A stretch of DNA of 64,000 nucleotides from Chelydra serpentina (Eukaryota > Chordata > Testudines > Chelydridae): assembly GCA_037349315.1 (NCBI GenBank), contig JBAIAC010000059.1:10070001-10134000 (forward strand), written 5' to 3'. Both the position numbers and the translations under genes were made by a program. Below, piece by piece: positions 11,901 to 22,553 of the stretch; position 1 is the stretch's first letter, and the number at the start of each line of letters is the position of its first letter. The notes under the pieces are model-generated. The model searched no databases. It saw only the letters and a program-made list of their open reading frames with translations, and was not told the origin of the DNA.

Positions 11901-12986
11901 AACACAGTTAAAGCACAGTTCTATCTTCTACTCTAGATGGAGCCTTAAATTACTTGACCGTATCCTTTACAAACATACAACTGTAAGAGACAACTAAAAT
12001 TTCAGGGTGGGTTTTCAAAAGTGCTTATCTTTGCTCCCCCAGATGTGAATAGTGAAAGTCCCACTGAAACTTTATCCTAAGGTTTATTATTTTTAAAACA
12101 TTTATATTCCATTAAAGAGTTTTTATATACCTGTAAAACTGCTTCCACTGAGAAAGCTACACCAGGCAGGTTTATTTATTTTGAGGATAGGAGAAGAGCA
12201 GACAAAAAACACTGATTCTTTTCAGAACAATGCTTAACTCACTGGGTTTTTCTTCTCCAGGAACAAGAAGCTGCAGCATTTCGAGAATGAAGATAAAAAG
12301 GTAAAAGAACAAGACATAAAGCAGAATCAGACAATGAAAACAAAGCAACTCGCACAGCAGAGGACAAACCTGAAGATGCAGACTACGGCAGAGGAGGACA
12401 GGCAGAAAGGACAGCAAAGATTAGCTCATCTGCAACAAGTCAGAGACACACATGATCAGAGGGAATTTAATAAGTGTATAGCTGAAGAAATTAAAGAGAA
12501 ACAATCTCAGGTAAACTACAGGGTTATTTTGATACAATGAATAAAGCTCTCTGCTGTAATGACCTTCCACTCTCCTTTCAACAAACAAAATCTGTAGGTA
12601 AACAGAATAGCTTTCTGGATAGTAACACCACCTTAACCAATTAAAATAAATTCCATTTAGATGGAAATGAGGTAAGTATCTTCACTCTCCTGTCCAGGGG
12701 AAGTGTGTCTTTTCATATTAAGTTCCCACTATGCTGGACTAGAAGCCAACACTCGTGGGGAGAGAGGAACAACAAGTAATAGTACAGAAAACCTGAACAA
12801 TTGGAAATTGAGAGAGCAAGGTTTTAATAAGCCTCCCATTTGTTCTCATGGTTTCAAAAAGTCTGACACAGGGATTTCAGCATGATGGTTTCTCTCTTGT
12901 AGGAAGCCCGAAGGAGAAGAGTGGAGACCCAGTACAAGTTAATGGCAGAAAAGATCTTTCAAGGTGAAAAACAGAAGGGAAAGTAA
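5827..12986 (+). CDS. C11orf16: C11orf16 orthologue, DUF4537 protein (5' end missing)
   Basis: Seven exons joined in frame (5827-5983, 7587-7815, 8649-9332, 10070-10257, 10943-11115, 12261-12510, 12903-12986) encode about 587 residues to a TAA stop. The function of the family is not established; DUF4537 is a Tudor-like fold. Identification rests on three blocks shared with the human protein: RRESDGFYYLGTIK, PGDKVLAPWEP...YGPGTILLG with DPLR, and SAVNTD followed by PEWKYWKR. The middle has an Ala run then a Ser run. The C-terminal third (exons 5-7) is Lys/Glu/Gln-rich and predicted coiled coil; it seems to make the product longer than the human protein (about 470 residues from memory). Protein-starting exon(s) were not located. 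The gene converges on AKIP1, as in human. Confidence 0.88.
7587..7815 (+). CDS. C11orf16: C11orf16 exon, core of DUF4537
   Basis: The acceptor is GGTAACAG and the donor GAGAG/GTAAGA. It enters in phase 0 (GERGTFLVEF) and leaves in phase 1. It carries the best-conserved block of the family: LPGDKVLAPWEP, then YGPGTILLGIETRDPLR. Confidence 0.92.
8649..9332 (+). CDS. C11orf16: C11orf16 large exon, end of DUF4537 and Ser-rich linker
   Basis: The acceptor is TTTTCAATAG and the donor CCAG/GTATAT; the exon is open throughout. It begins (R)ASEDEEIMVYFWNDKKVK, the last strand block of the Tudor-like region. A Cys-rich stretch follows (HGHCHSICCSPVHVGCFCC), then an Ala run and Ser run from GCTGCTGCT/TCCTCCTCC repeats at about 9124-9170, then an acidic patch and SAVNTDSS...PEWKYWKRS, conserved with human. 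Confidence 0.92.
10070..10257 (+). CDS. C11orf16: C11orf16 exon
   Basis: The acceptor is TATCCCCAG and the donor GAG/GTAAGT. It enters in phase 1 and leaves in phase 0, with 62 residues in frame (ISIPSNKCTKGK...HHDFKPSLE). It contains no recognised motif. Its place rests on strong splice sites, phase match and open frame. Confidence 0.75.
10943..11115 (+). CDS. C11orf16: C11orf16 exon, first coiled-coil exon
   Basis: The acceptor is TTTCTCCCAG. It encodes PQATPFLEKLGENQIERER... and a Lys/Gln/Glu-rich helix. Two donors are possible. CAG/GTCAAG at 11129 would put an early TGA into the next exon. CGGAG/GTACAT at 11116 leaves in phase 2 and joins exon 12261 in an open frame, so 11115 is chosen as the end. 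Confidence 0.75.
12261..12510 (+). CDS. C11orf16: C11orf16 exon, coiled coil
   Basis: The acceptor is TTCTTCTCCAG and the donor CAG/GTAAAC. Its first G completes an Arg codon. The frame then runs NKKLQHFENEDKKVKEQD...EEIKEKQSQ, almost wholly charged and Gln-rich with heptad-like spacing. It leaves in phase 0. Confidence 0.78.
12903..12986 (+). CDS. C11orf16: C11orf16 terminal exon
   Basis: The acceptor is CTCTCTTGTAG. It encodes EARRRRVETQYKLMAEKIFQ and a Lys-rich end to TAA at 12984-12986, continuing the coiled coil. Confidence 0.78.
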   Translation, partial: EARRRRVETQYKLMAEKIFQGEKQKGK

Positions 12987-13078
12987 CCAGAAAGCACAGA
13001 ACAAAGGAGATACACACAACAAATATTTATGTAGAATCCCAACCCCGGTTATGGCTACCCTACTTAAAGCTTCCCCTA

Positions 13079-13084
13079 AATAAA
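13079..13084 (+). terminator. Poly(A) signal of the C11orf16-like gene
   Basis: AATAAA lies 93 nt after the stop codon, the first such hexamer on this strand after the gene. Confidence 0.55.
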
Positions 13085-13149
13085 AATCTACTCGAACCTT
13101 ATTAGAATAAGCCAAGTAAAAGTTTGCATATGGATACTAAAACATCACA

Positions 13150-13280
13150 CCCATTTTATTCATAGGGGCCCATTCAGCAAGCTCCCTAAGACCATGAGAA
13201 GTCCCACCGACTTCAGTGGGATTACTCATGTTCTTAAATTAGGCACATGTTGAAATGCCTTGCTGAATCAGGGCCTTAAA
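13150..13280. repeat. Old interspersed repeat
   Basis: CCATTCAGCAAGCTCC...GACTTCAGTGGGATTACTCATG...CACATGTTGAAATGCCTTGCTGAATCAGGGCC carries inverted ends (CATTCAGCAAG / CTTGCTGAATC). This phrase is common in reptile DNA; its class is uncertain to me. Confidence 0.4.
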
Positions 13281-13517
13281 GATAAACTTAAGTGGGAGTT
13301 AAGCATGTGTGTACGTGTTTTGCTTAAGTGGGATTTAGCGTCATGAAAGTGAAAATGAACAGTACTGGCGAAACTTACATTTATGTAGCAATAACTGGGC
13401 TTAATTTTTTTTTAATTGCAACCATGTGCACGTTTTAGCTTGAATTACAGCTCCCGTTTCTTCATTCATACCAGTATGACCAGTTGTCAACTACAGTATT
13501 CTATATGGCACACTGTA

Positions 13518-13593
13518 GCCAGATCCTCAGCTGCTGTAAATTGACATGAACGTCAATGGAGCTACATTGATTTACACCAGTTGAGGATCGGGC
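13518..13593. repeat. Hairpin-forming short repeat
   Basis: AGATCCTCAGCTGCTGTAAAT and TTTACACCAGTTGAGGATC form long imperfect inverted arms around a short centre. A degraded relative may lie at 32890-32972. Confidence 0.5.
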
Positions 13594-13954
13594 TTTTTAC
13601 ATTCAAGCAATTACAAATATAACTTGCATGACTTTAGTTCCCAATTTAAAAAAAAATATGTAAAAATAATTCTCATCTCAAAGATTAATTTTTATCCTTT
13701 ATTCCACTGATTGCTTGACTTAAAAATACCCCCAAACTCTGGGTGATACATGTCACATAATTGAAATTAAGGCATATTTATCAAACATTCATAATGTCCA
13801 TGTACACAATGGGCTATAATAGCACTGAGTGTACAATAAGTAGACAAAGTGAGTAAAATAGAAGAGGTCCAGAGAAAGGAAGTTGTTAAAGTGCTAAAGA
13901 GAAACAGATCTGCATAGCTTGTTATATTAATTCATTAGGAGACCCTAGTATTGT

Positions 13955-13960
13955 TTTATT
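13955..13960 (-). terminator. Poly(A) signal of AKIP1
   Basis: TTTATT on + (AATAAA on -) lies 27 nt past the AKIP1 stop. The two convergent genes therefore end within about 900 bp of each other. Confidence 0.55.
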
Positions 13961-13987
13961 CCTATGATTGCTGAGAGAGGGTGATCA

Positions 13988-14131
13988 TCATATACTGAAA
14001 GTTAAATCAATACTTTGTCCTGCATTAACATCCACCACATGTGTGTCTTTCACCATATCCTCTGAGGTTGCTGTGACAGAATAGGTGCCGGGGGAAACTT
14101 CAATGTAGAGATCTTTGGAAGCCTTTCTAGC
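13988..14131 (-). CDS. AKIP1: AKIP1 terminal exon
   Basis: The acceptor (minus) is CTCTTTCAG. It encodes ARKASKDLYIEVSPGTYSV and ends QSIDLTFSI before TGA. This beta-rich C-terminal block is the family's most conserved part. Confidence 0.92.
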   Translation of the reverse strand, partial: ARKASKDLYIEVSPGTYSVTATSEDMVKDTHVVDVNAGQSIDLTFSI

Positions 14132-17100
14132 CTGAAAGAGGGAAAAAAATAAATGGTAAGTAATACTGTTTGGTTGTTTTACTGAGACAGAAATGGAATA
14201 TTTTAGTTTATATAGTTATATTTCAACTAATATATTGACATATTAATATTTTTCAAAATATATTGGCAGGATAGACATTAGTGGTAGCAAAAATTTTCTG
14301 TCCAATACAAAAATTAGCAAGCTGGGACTGTAAAAAATTGCCATATTCAAATCGTTTAATCTCTTTTTTTAAGAATACTTAGGTAGCAATAAGGTGCTAA
14401 TTAGCCATCTTCTGTAACACGGGAAAAATAGGGTTGTCAAAATAAACAACATAAATATGGGTAATAAAACAAATTTAGTAGAAAAAAAAAATCTTGTTTG
14501 GGGTTCTGATAAAGATTCCATACTTCTCAATTTCAGTGGCCCAGAAGCCATAGCAATTGGTTCCTAAAACTGCTTCAGCAAATTAGCCATTGGGAAATGT
14601 AAAGTATTTCTCTCCTTCCCACTGACCATTAAGCCTACTGCGTCAGAATTATACCTCTCCACCAAGTCAGTGCACTGACTGAAACCCACAACCAAAATTA
14701 ACTTTACAAGGTTGCAGCAGATAGTGTGTTCAGCAGTTAATTTAAAGAGAATTCTGAAACACCACATGCCCTCCTCCCACAGTGGAATTTTCTAGGCCAG
14801 ATCCTTGGCTGCGATATGGTCCCTTTGCACCATTCAGGCAGACAGCTGGCTCAAAGTTACACCTGCCTGGCTTTGCTCAAGTACAGGAAAGATGCCAGAA
14901 GTATAAGGTGTGGCTGAAGGACTGCTGGACTGTTACTCCTGGTGTAAGTTAGAGACCGCCTAAAACAATTTAATCATCCACTCACAATTCCTCACAAAGT
15001 TCGCATCCATCCAAAATCCAGACAGGGTCACCTTCAATAGGCATGTGCCAAAATTTCACAATCTGGCTTCCATTTTGTATGTGCACAAACCCGTATGTGT
15101 GTGTGTTCTAGCACTCTCAGCTATATGCAGTGGTGGTAGATTTTGTACATGTACATTCTATCATATGTGAGGGCAGGTAATAGGGCAAAATATTTTTTTG
15201 CATTATCCTTAAAACTTTTCACTTGACTATAAATAGAATATGAAATAGAATTTGATGCAGAATGAACTGGAATTTTCGTTTATTGATTAGATTAAGTAAC
15301 TCCAAATACTAACAAATTGCTTGGGGGTTTCAGCTGGATTTGACACTGGAAAGGTTTCATTTTTCTGGAAAAGAGGAAAGCTGCTTGTTAGTCATTAAAT
15401 TCCATAACTTGCCAGTTCCGGATTCTGTTTAGTGTCCCACTTTGGGGGCTCTTTCATGATCAGCAAGTGTTTAGCTTATGCCCTGAAGCATACTTTTCCA
15501 AATAAGTATCTTGCTATACTGGGTCAGAAAGACTGCAGCGGAATTTTGATATAATTGGATTAAAAAAAAAAAAAAATCATGGAAACATTACTCATAAGTT
15601 TTGTAAAACCTAAATTTGGCTAAACCTGTATTTTGGTCCAAAATGTACCTGGTGAAGTCCCTATAAGCAGAAAATACTTGCCTTTCCAATAAGGGAGGGC
15701 ATGAGAAATGTGCAGTAGCCTTGTGTCAAAATGTAGAAAGTTCTAAAACTCTGAATTTACCCAATACAGCACCTAAAACATTAAAACTGGGTCTTGAGAA
15801 AAAAAACTCAGATCACTTTAGTCCTTAACTGGAGTCCTCATTTATTATGATTTTAATACAATTATCCCAATATGAACCTCACAATCTGCTGTCGTAAGGG
15901 GGTAAATTAAGCCAGTCTTGCAGGCTGAATCACTGAATGCTGTTGATTTCACTGTTCAGTTTACCCCTACAACATGATACATTATTGTAGAGTGTGCTGC
16001 AAGGATCCAGGGTAGAAAAATTATATAAATGGCAAGATAGATAAGTGGTAAAAATATGAAAACAAAATTAGGTGAGACATCTTTGATCATTGGTAAAACG
16101 AAGGATGCTTGTTAATAACACACTGGCTGAGAAATGAAAGTTCTGAGTACACTGACAGTCTGAATTATAGCCTTTATTCAAAATCAATTTTAGACCTTTC
16201 ACCCTTCTGACAGTCGAACAGTCATGCTTTGGCAGCTATGCTCCTTTCTGGTGCTGCTGTCCCCATGCAATTAGCCTCCTTTGGCCAAAATAGCTAATAA
16301 ATCCCGTGTCACTGTATTACTACTATTGTTATTAGAAGTGCAGGACAGGACTGCTGCAGAGTCAGGAGGACAGGGTGAAAGTGCCTTGGAAGTTGAATGT
16401 GTGGTACACTGCAGTGTGCCATACCAGTGTGTCACATGGCCATGCAGAGATCTGCATTTAGGATCCTGTTCCTTTGCTATGCAAGGATTGGGAATACAAC
16501 ACAGCGCGCACAGCCCCTGAAAGGGAGCACTTGTAGGCATTTGGAGGGACACTACATGTGTCTCCTCCCATCCCCTCAGCTAGAGGGAAAGATCATCTCT
16601 CTCTAGATTCTTATATTGGCACCCATCACTGTAGTATCTGAGCACTTGAACTGAAACCCAGATTAGTGTGACAAAGGGCCTGGAGAGGGAGCAAGTACAG
16701 GGGGATCCCCGAGAACATTATGCAGACATCTCCATGTCTTGGATGAGGAAAAGAATGAAATTAAACATGAGCACTACACTTACCTCTTGTCCCAATGTCT
16801 GTAACAAGTTTTCTGCTGCATGTCTGCTGTGATATCTGCAGATGTGTTTAATTTCATTCTCTTGGCATCTACTTGCTGGCACGTAGCTATAATATTTCTG
16901 GAAGACAGTTAAAGCACAGAGGATTACATAGCCAAAACATCACAACCACACCTAAGAAATCCCTTCTTTCACAGTTAAAACTAAAGAGCGGAAATGCACT
17001 GTTGTTGACCTTTTGAATTAAATCAGCTGACCTGTTCCCATGTTAGAAATAGGACAAGTGACTTGAAAACCAACCCCTTCAAACAAAGTACTTGAGAATG

Positions 17101-20100
17101 ACTCTACTGCCATCTGCTGTTCCCACTCAAACAAAACACATGAAACTTGTGTAGATTTGCTCTTTTGGGTTCCTAGATGGCGAAAGTAGAAAGTTCCATT
17201 TTACTTATTTCCTCCATCTGATCAGACATGTGGCCAGTAGACAATTTTGTTTCCAATTCCACTACCTTCCTTTACTCCTTGAGGTTACAAATGGAAGCCG
17301 TTTACATTTGGCAACTGGTTAGTTTAATTTTTTTGTTTATATTGTACATGAGCCCAAAATTACATAAAAATAGAAGAATAGCTACACTGACATAATGGAT
17401 AATGTCACATATCATTGCATCATAAAAGTCAGGGTGGCGCTCTCTGTAGTGAAATCTGGGAGAAAAACTTTTGACATTAGGTAAAATTTTCCAAAAGTGC
17501 TTAAATGACTTGGCTGTCTAAGCGCCATTTTCAAAAGTGAGTTAGTCACTTAGGAACCCAAGTACCACTGATTTTCAATTACACTTACCCATAAATTCTA
17601 GGGTCAGATTTTCAATGTGTGTAAGAGAATCCCCCCTCCCAAAATTATGATCTTTGAGAGCATATAGGACAGCATGGTCTAGTGGAAGCCAATGACTCAA
17701 ATTCCCATCCCAGCTCTGCTACTAATTCCACTGAGATGCAGCAAGATTTAGGGTCTTGCCCAGTTTCCTCTTTTGTAATAGAGAGATGATAACTTCCTGT
17801 CCTGCTTGACGGTTGACTAGCATTTACACAATGCTTAGAAATTATAAAAGGTGCTGTGATACATGAAAGGGGGTGGGGGGAAGTAGCTCCCTTTAATGGA
17901 CATCCAGCCAGCCAATTAGCTGTAAAATCCCTCAGTCTGTTCTCTGCTTGCTTTACCTGGAAAGGGTTAACAAGCCCACAGGTAAAAGAAAAAGTATCTT
18001 CCATACCTAGAAGAAATAATTTGGATTGGGAATGTTTAGTTAGAGGTTATCAGGTTTATTTCTTATTTTGGCTTGTGGATCTCCTCTGTGCTAACCCCAG
18101 TTGCTTTTGTTTGCTTGTAACCTTTAAGCTGAATCCCCAAGAAAGCTATTTTGGGTGCTTAATTTTTGTAATTGTTTCTTTTAAGATCTAGCAAAAAGCT
18201 TAAGTTCCAGATGTATTATTTTCCTTTTTGTTTTTAATAAAATTTTTACCTTTTTTAAGAACAGGATTGGATTTTTGGTGTCTTAAGAGGTTTGTGCATG
18301 TTTGATTAGCTGATAACCACAGCTAATTTCCTTTATTTTCTTTCTCAGCTCTTCCTGGTGGGGGGTGAAAGGGCTTGAGGGTACCCCACAGGGAGGAATT
18401 CCCAAGTCCTTCCTGGGTTGAAAGGGTTTTTTTTTTTTGCATTTGGTGGTTGCAGCGTTTACCAAGCCAAGGTCAGAGAGAAGCTGTAACCTTGGGAGAG
18501 TAATACAAGCCTGGAGTGGCAAGTATTAATTTTTAGAATCCTTGCGGGCCCCCACTTTCTGCACTCGGAGTGAGAGAGTGGGGATTCAGCCTTGACAGGT
18601 GCTGTCCAAAACAAAGCTACTTTAGTGGTGTGAATGTCTGTGTACCATTGGAAGCAATTGTGTGTATAGAACCATGGGCAGTTTACAAGGTTTAATAGTG
18701 GTTAGCAAGTTTTATCTAACACCAGATAAGATTTATCCAATGGATAGCTCCTCCATTTGAAGTTTCTCTTTCTGGTCATCACTACCCCATAATCAAACTT
18801 TTCTTCCAGCTGAGAGGAAGAAATGGGCAGCCACCTTAGGCTGTGACTCCATTACAATTCCATTGATGCTCGTAACAGTGGGAATGCTAGTACAGGCCAG
18901 GTGGTGGTGTATATACCAGCATATTATCTAACGCAACTCAGAGCAGGTTTAAAAGACAGTGGTAAAAATGCTATTCATCAGTCTAAATTTGCTCTCTCAC
19001 AGATACCATGGTGAGAATGGGAGATGTGCCTAGATTTCTTGTTTTAGACAAGGCTCTAGAAGCCACTACCAAAGCTCTTATTGATCAACTTGTGAGGTTG
19101 CTCTGAATCTCTAATTCATTCCTAGTTTTTCTAACAGCAGCGGAACTGAGCCACTAACAGGCACAATATTAGGATATTTCCCCCCCATTCCTCTCAACAT
19201 AAAATTTACCTCACACTCCTTTGTGGTTCGACTCATGAACTCCACTATTGAAGCAAATGCTGCATTGAGACGTTCAGAATCTTCTTCCTGTGAGTAAACA
19301 AATTTGTATAAACCATTATGTCGTGTTATTTGTTTCAAAGCAAAAACCTGCCTCTGCAGCTTATGCCTTGTTCGTTTCATTCATAAAGCCAGTCCAGTTG
19401 GACATTACTGCAGTGATGCTAGCAGCTTAAACAACAAAATGCTGATTAGTTCTGATGGTTTTCTCTACAGTGAAACTGAACCATCTGTAGCCTATTACTG
19501 TGCCTTACGTAGCCAATTAAAACTATGCAACACTGGCGTTACTCTATCCTTGGTAACATACATCAGAGGCAATGAAGACCTTTATTGTATGATTACATTC
19601 AGTCAACCCACTGCTACACTATGTGAAACAATTACCCGACTTCAGTCTCTCTCAAAGTACCGAGTTAGATGCTAATTTATTTGTTAAGCAGCCTTGAAGA
19701 TTTCATGCTGCCTTTGACTGTTTACCAAATGGAAAGGTAACCAAGCATGACATTGTACTAAGGGAGAATTAAAGTGTCCTCGTGTGTTATAGCTAAATGT
19801 ATAATGTTTACATTAAAATGTAAACACTGTACATGTCTAAGTCCTGCACATTCATATGATAGGCCCTTATGGGACATGGGACAGTCAATCATTAAGGATA
19901 TGTCTATATTTAAAACACTGCAGCTGTAGTGCTTCAGCATGGACACTCACTACAACAATGGGAGAGGTTCTCCCATCCCTGTAGTTAATCCCCTCCCCCA
20001 GGAGATGGGAGCTAGGTCAATGGAAAGAAAGGTTGATGGAAGAATTCTGACTACTCATGGGGCTAGGTAAGCATTGCTACATCTCTCAGGGTGTGGATTT

Positions 20101-22553
20101 TTCACGTGCCTGAGAGACGCAGCTATACCAATGTAAGTTTTCAGTACAGACCAGCCTTAGATATAACATTTCTTTGAAACTGAGTCTCACATGAATTAAT
20201 TTATATTCACTGGTCTTTTCAATCCTTCTTTACCTTACAGCTCTCTCAAAATAAATCTTTTTCATTACATTCAATTTGCCTCCATTTCAAAGGGTACGTC
20301 TATACTTACCTCCGGGTTCGGCGGTAAGCAATTGATCTTCTGGGATCGATTTATCGCATCTTGTCTAGACGCGATAAATCGATCCCAGAGCCGCTCCCCT
20401 TCAACACCGGAACTCCTGCTCGCCGAGAGTGCGCGGAGTCGATGGGGGAGCCTGCCTGTGCCGCGTGGACCCGAGGTAAGCGTGTTTCAGTTCGAACTAA
20501 GATACTTCGACTTCAGCTACGCTATTCACGTAGCGGAAGTCGCGTATCTTAGTTCGAACTGCGGGGTTAGTGTGGACCAGCCCAAAGGGTCTACAATATT
20601 TTAACAATTGCAGTTAACATATCACCTTCAAAATTCAAGGTTAGTACTGTCTTGACGTGGGACAATACTCATTCAGCAAGTCACGCTTTAATGCTTTTGC
20701 AACCTTCTCTGCCCTATCTTGATTTCGCAACTTACACAACAGCCTGACAACTCCACAGGGCAGAAAAACTAGGGGAGTCAACTCACTGTGATTATGTCGA
20801 ATGAGTTTCAGTAGACCATGATCAATTGCATGAGCAATAGAGAACGTACCACCTTGTTCCAATTTAAGGGCCCAGTCTCCTTACCTGTCTGTAAGGTATT
20901 ATACAATTCTCTATCACTATAAATTAAACACAATCACCACCTAAAAAGTATCCAAACACCAGTAAGTGCTAAGTTTGAGAACAGTTTAAATTTTTTTTCA
21001 TATTTAAAACCATAGTTAATAAGCTGAAGTATAAATTACTGTAATATATTGGCATCAATTCATCCATCACGAAAATGCAGATTCCTGCAGGGCTAGATGT
21101 GACAGCTGTTTAACAGCACACAATTTCAGGCAGGAACTAAATACTGCCTTACACAATTGAAATTTCAGGGGGATTTTTAGGGCGCTAACACCATTGTGCA
21201 AGACTGGGATTTGGCTACTTAAAAGCATTATTGCGCTGCAGGCAAGTTAGCCTGCATTGCGCTGGAGGGAGTGTATGGTGATGGAGACAAACATGATTTG
21301 TGTGCACTGAGCAAGTCATCCAAATACCCAAAGGAACATAGGGTGAGATTTTTCCAAGAGACTTGTGCCTTAAGTCACTTAGGTGCTTTTGAAAAATCTT
21401 AGCCATAGTCAACATGCACTGACTCCTTACAATACTTATTCTTAAAAGCCATGGGGTATGGGACCCTACATAATTCAAATGGTGCCCTTACTTAAAGCTA
21501 GGTGTTTTTACCAGAATACACCACTTAACAGTGGACCTTTTTCTTTAACAAGAGATCAACTGCTTACTTTATTTTTCAAATCATCTTGCACATTACTTAA
21601 TATGGCGAGGAGTGTTACGCTGTCATATACAATAACTGTATATTTTAGATCCCCAAAGTGCTTTGAAGATAAAAAGGCAATTGTATGTGCCAAGTATTTA
21701 TATATTGTATTAAATGTAGCTATTAATACAGAAAGACTGCAGAACTACATTAAGCAAAAATGCTATTCAACAGATGTACAAACACAAGGGACTAGTGGTG
21801 GGATCTACTTATCGTGGCAAATGCTGAACTCAAGGCCAGCTCTATGTTTTGCAAGAGCTGTCTGCCAAGACATATGGGGCTCTCCCAACTTCCTCTGACC
21901 CATAACTTAATCCCTCATTTCCACTCGTGCATAAACAGGGAGAATGGACTGAAATTCTCTGGCAGAGTGGCAGAAGCAAGAGGGATGGGCACTAGAGAAA
22001 GTATACAAGTAATAAGTTGGTTGTGGAAGGTTGCTATCTTTAAAAAGTATTTTTAGCTGGCCAAAATAATGATGCCAGGTTTCCACTGTGACATGGTTAC
22101 AGCACCATCATCAGTGCATTGTTACAGACCTGACACTATAGAGTCCGAGAAGAGAATCGGAGGTTTTTCTAGCTACATAAAGTCTGGATTTGTTTGGTTC
22201 AGCAAGCAGGACTTCAAGGGGGGGCTGCAGCATCCCTTAAATCTATAACTGCCCTGTGTAAATCAGAAGAGCCCACAAGTCTCCACCCACACGTGGCTAC
22301 TCACGCCTAAGACTAGCACTGGATTAACTACCCCTGTGCTCTTCCTGGAGCCAAGGGAAAGCCGCCCTGGTTGTTCCTACTGGGGGTCCGTTAGTAAAAG
22401 CCAGACTGGGAGGAATCGCCGTTTCCAGACACTGACCACAGGCTCTGGCCAGCTCACTTTCCGCCGCTTCGCCCGTTCCAGGACTTCCTGAGCCAGCCCT
22501 GCCGTGCGCTGAGCGATGCCACAGGTCCGCCTCGCTGGCCGGCCGCTCGCCAT
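13988..22553 (-). CDS. AKIP1: AKIP1, A-kinase interacting protein 1
   Basis: Four exons (22553-22458, 19287-19210, 16897-16784, 14131-13988), all joined in phase 0 with GT-AG sites, encode 143 residues. In mammals AKIP1 binds the PKA catalytic subunit and p65/NF-kB and can move PKA into the nucleus. Recognition rests on QEVLERAKRRK in exon 1, the EFM...CEKYYSYVP junction of exons 2-3, and the C-terminal block KDLYIEVSPGTYSV...AGQSIDL. The human long form has 210 residues. The segments between the AKRR block and the EFM block, and before KDLYIEV, are missing here; the latter overlaps an exon that is alternatively spliced in human. Extra exons may have been missed. The ATG at 22553 has G at -3 and +4. 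The orientation relative to C11orf16 matches human. Confidence 0.88.
14132..16783 (-). other. AKIP1 intron 3
   Basis: 2.65 kb, AT-rich. I see no additional exon and no well-defined mobile element; frames on either strand lack splice context. A 27-residue human exon would be expected here but was not found. Confidence 0.5.
16784..16897 (-). CDS. AKIP1: AKIP1 exon 3
   Basis: Minus-strand acceptor CTGTCTTCCAG, donor GAG/GTAAGT, 38 codons: KYYSYVPASRCQENEIKHIC then RYHSRHAAENLLQ. It matches the human KYYSSVPEE...VYRYHR region. Confidence 0.9.
17668..17854 (+). repeat. MIR-type SINE, cut by a solo LTR
   Basis: GGTCTAGTGGAAGCCAATGACTC...CAGCTCTGCTACTAATTCC...TCTTGCCCAGTTTCCTC...ACACAATGCTTAGAAATTATAAAAGG follows the CORE-SINE order. 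Its tail is interrupted at 17855 by the LTR and GGTGC resumes at 18598. Confidence 0.6.
17855..18597 (+). mobile_element. Solo LTR, copy A
   Basis: It begins TGTGATAC and ends CCTTGACA and is flanked by the 5-bp duplication GGTGC (17850-17854, 18598-18602). An AATAAA lies at about 18236. It is homologous in reverse orientation to 36643-38088. Relative to that copy it lacks about 200 bp in its first third. No internal retroviral region is present, so it is a solo LTR of an ERV or Gypsy family that I cannot name. Confidence 0.75.
19210..19287 (-). CDS. AKIP1: AKIP1 exon 2
   Basis: Minus-strand acceptor TTTACTCACAG, donor GAG/GTAAAT, 26 codons: EEDSERLNAAFASIVEFMSR, then TTKECE. It corresponds to the human LSASFRTMAEFMDY segment. 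Confidence 0.9.
19893..20159. mobile_element. MITE-like element with GTCTA...TAGAC-type ends
   Basis: The ends AAGGATATGTCTAT and CAGACCAGCCTT are imperfect inverted repeats bordered by TTA on both sides. The internal pattern (GGGAGAGGTTCTCCC; TCTCTCAGGGTGTGGATTTTTCACGTGCCTGAGAGA) is partly palindromic. It is related in layout to 48791-49060. Confidence 0.5.
20288..20590. mobile_element. Double-hairpin MITE
   Basis: Bounded by the 8-bp direct repeat CAAAGGGT (20288-20295, 20583-20590), with related ends (ACGTCTATACTTAC / GTGTGGACCAGCC). Hairpin 1 has perfect 19-bp arms at 20339-20357 and 20371-20389. Hairpin 2 has arms of about 31 bp at 20490-20521 and 20529-20559. It has no coding capacity. 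Confidence 0.65.
20641..20884 (-). other. Unassigned protein-like ORF inside AKIP1 intron 1
   Basis: A minus-strand frame of about 79 codons (GDWALKLEQGG...AHAIDHGLLKLIRHNHSEL, later LCKLRNQDRAEKVAKALKR) ends TAC TAA at 20641. It has no ATG, begins just after an in-frame TAA, and has only weak splice sites. The composition looks protein-like, so it may be an exon remnant, retrocopy or old transposase fragment. I do not recognise it. Confidence 0.25.
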
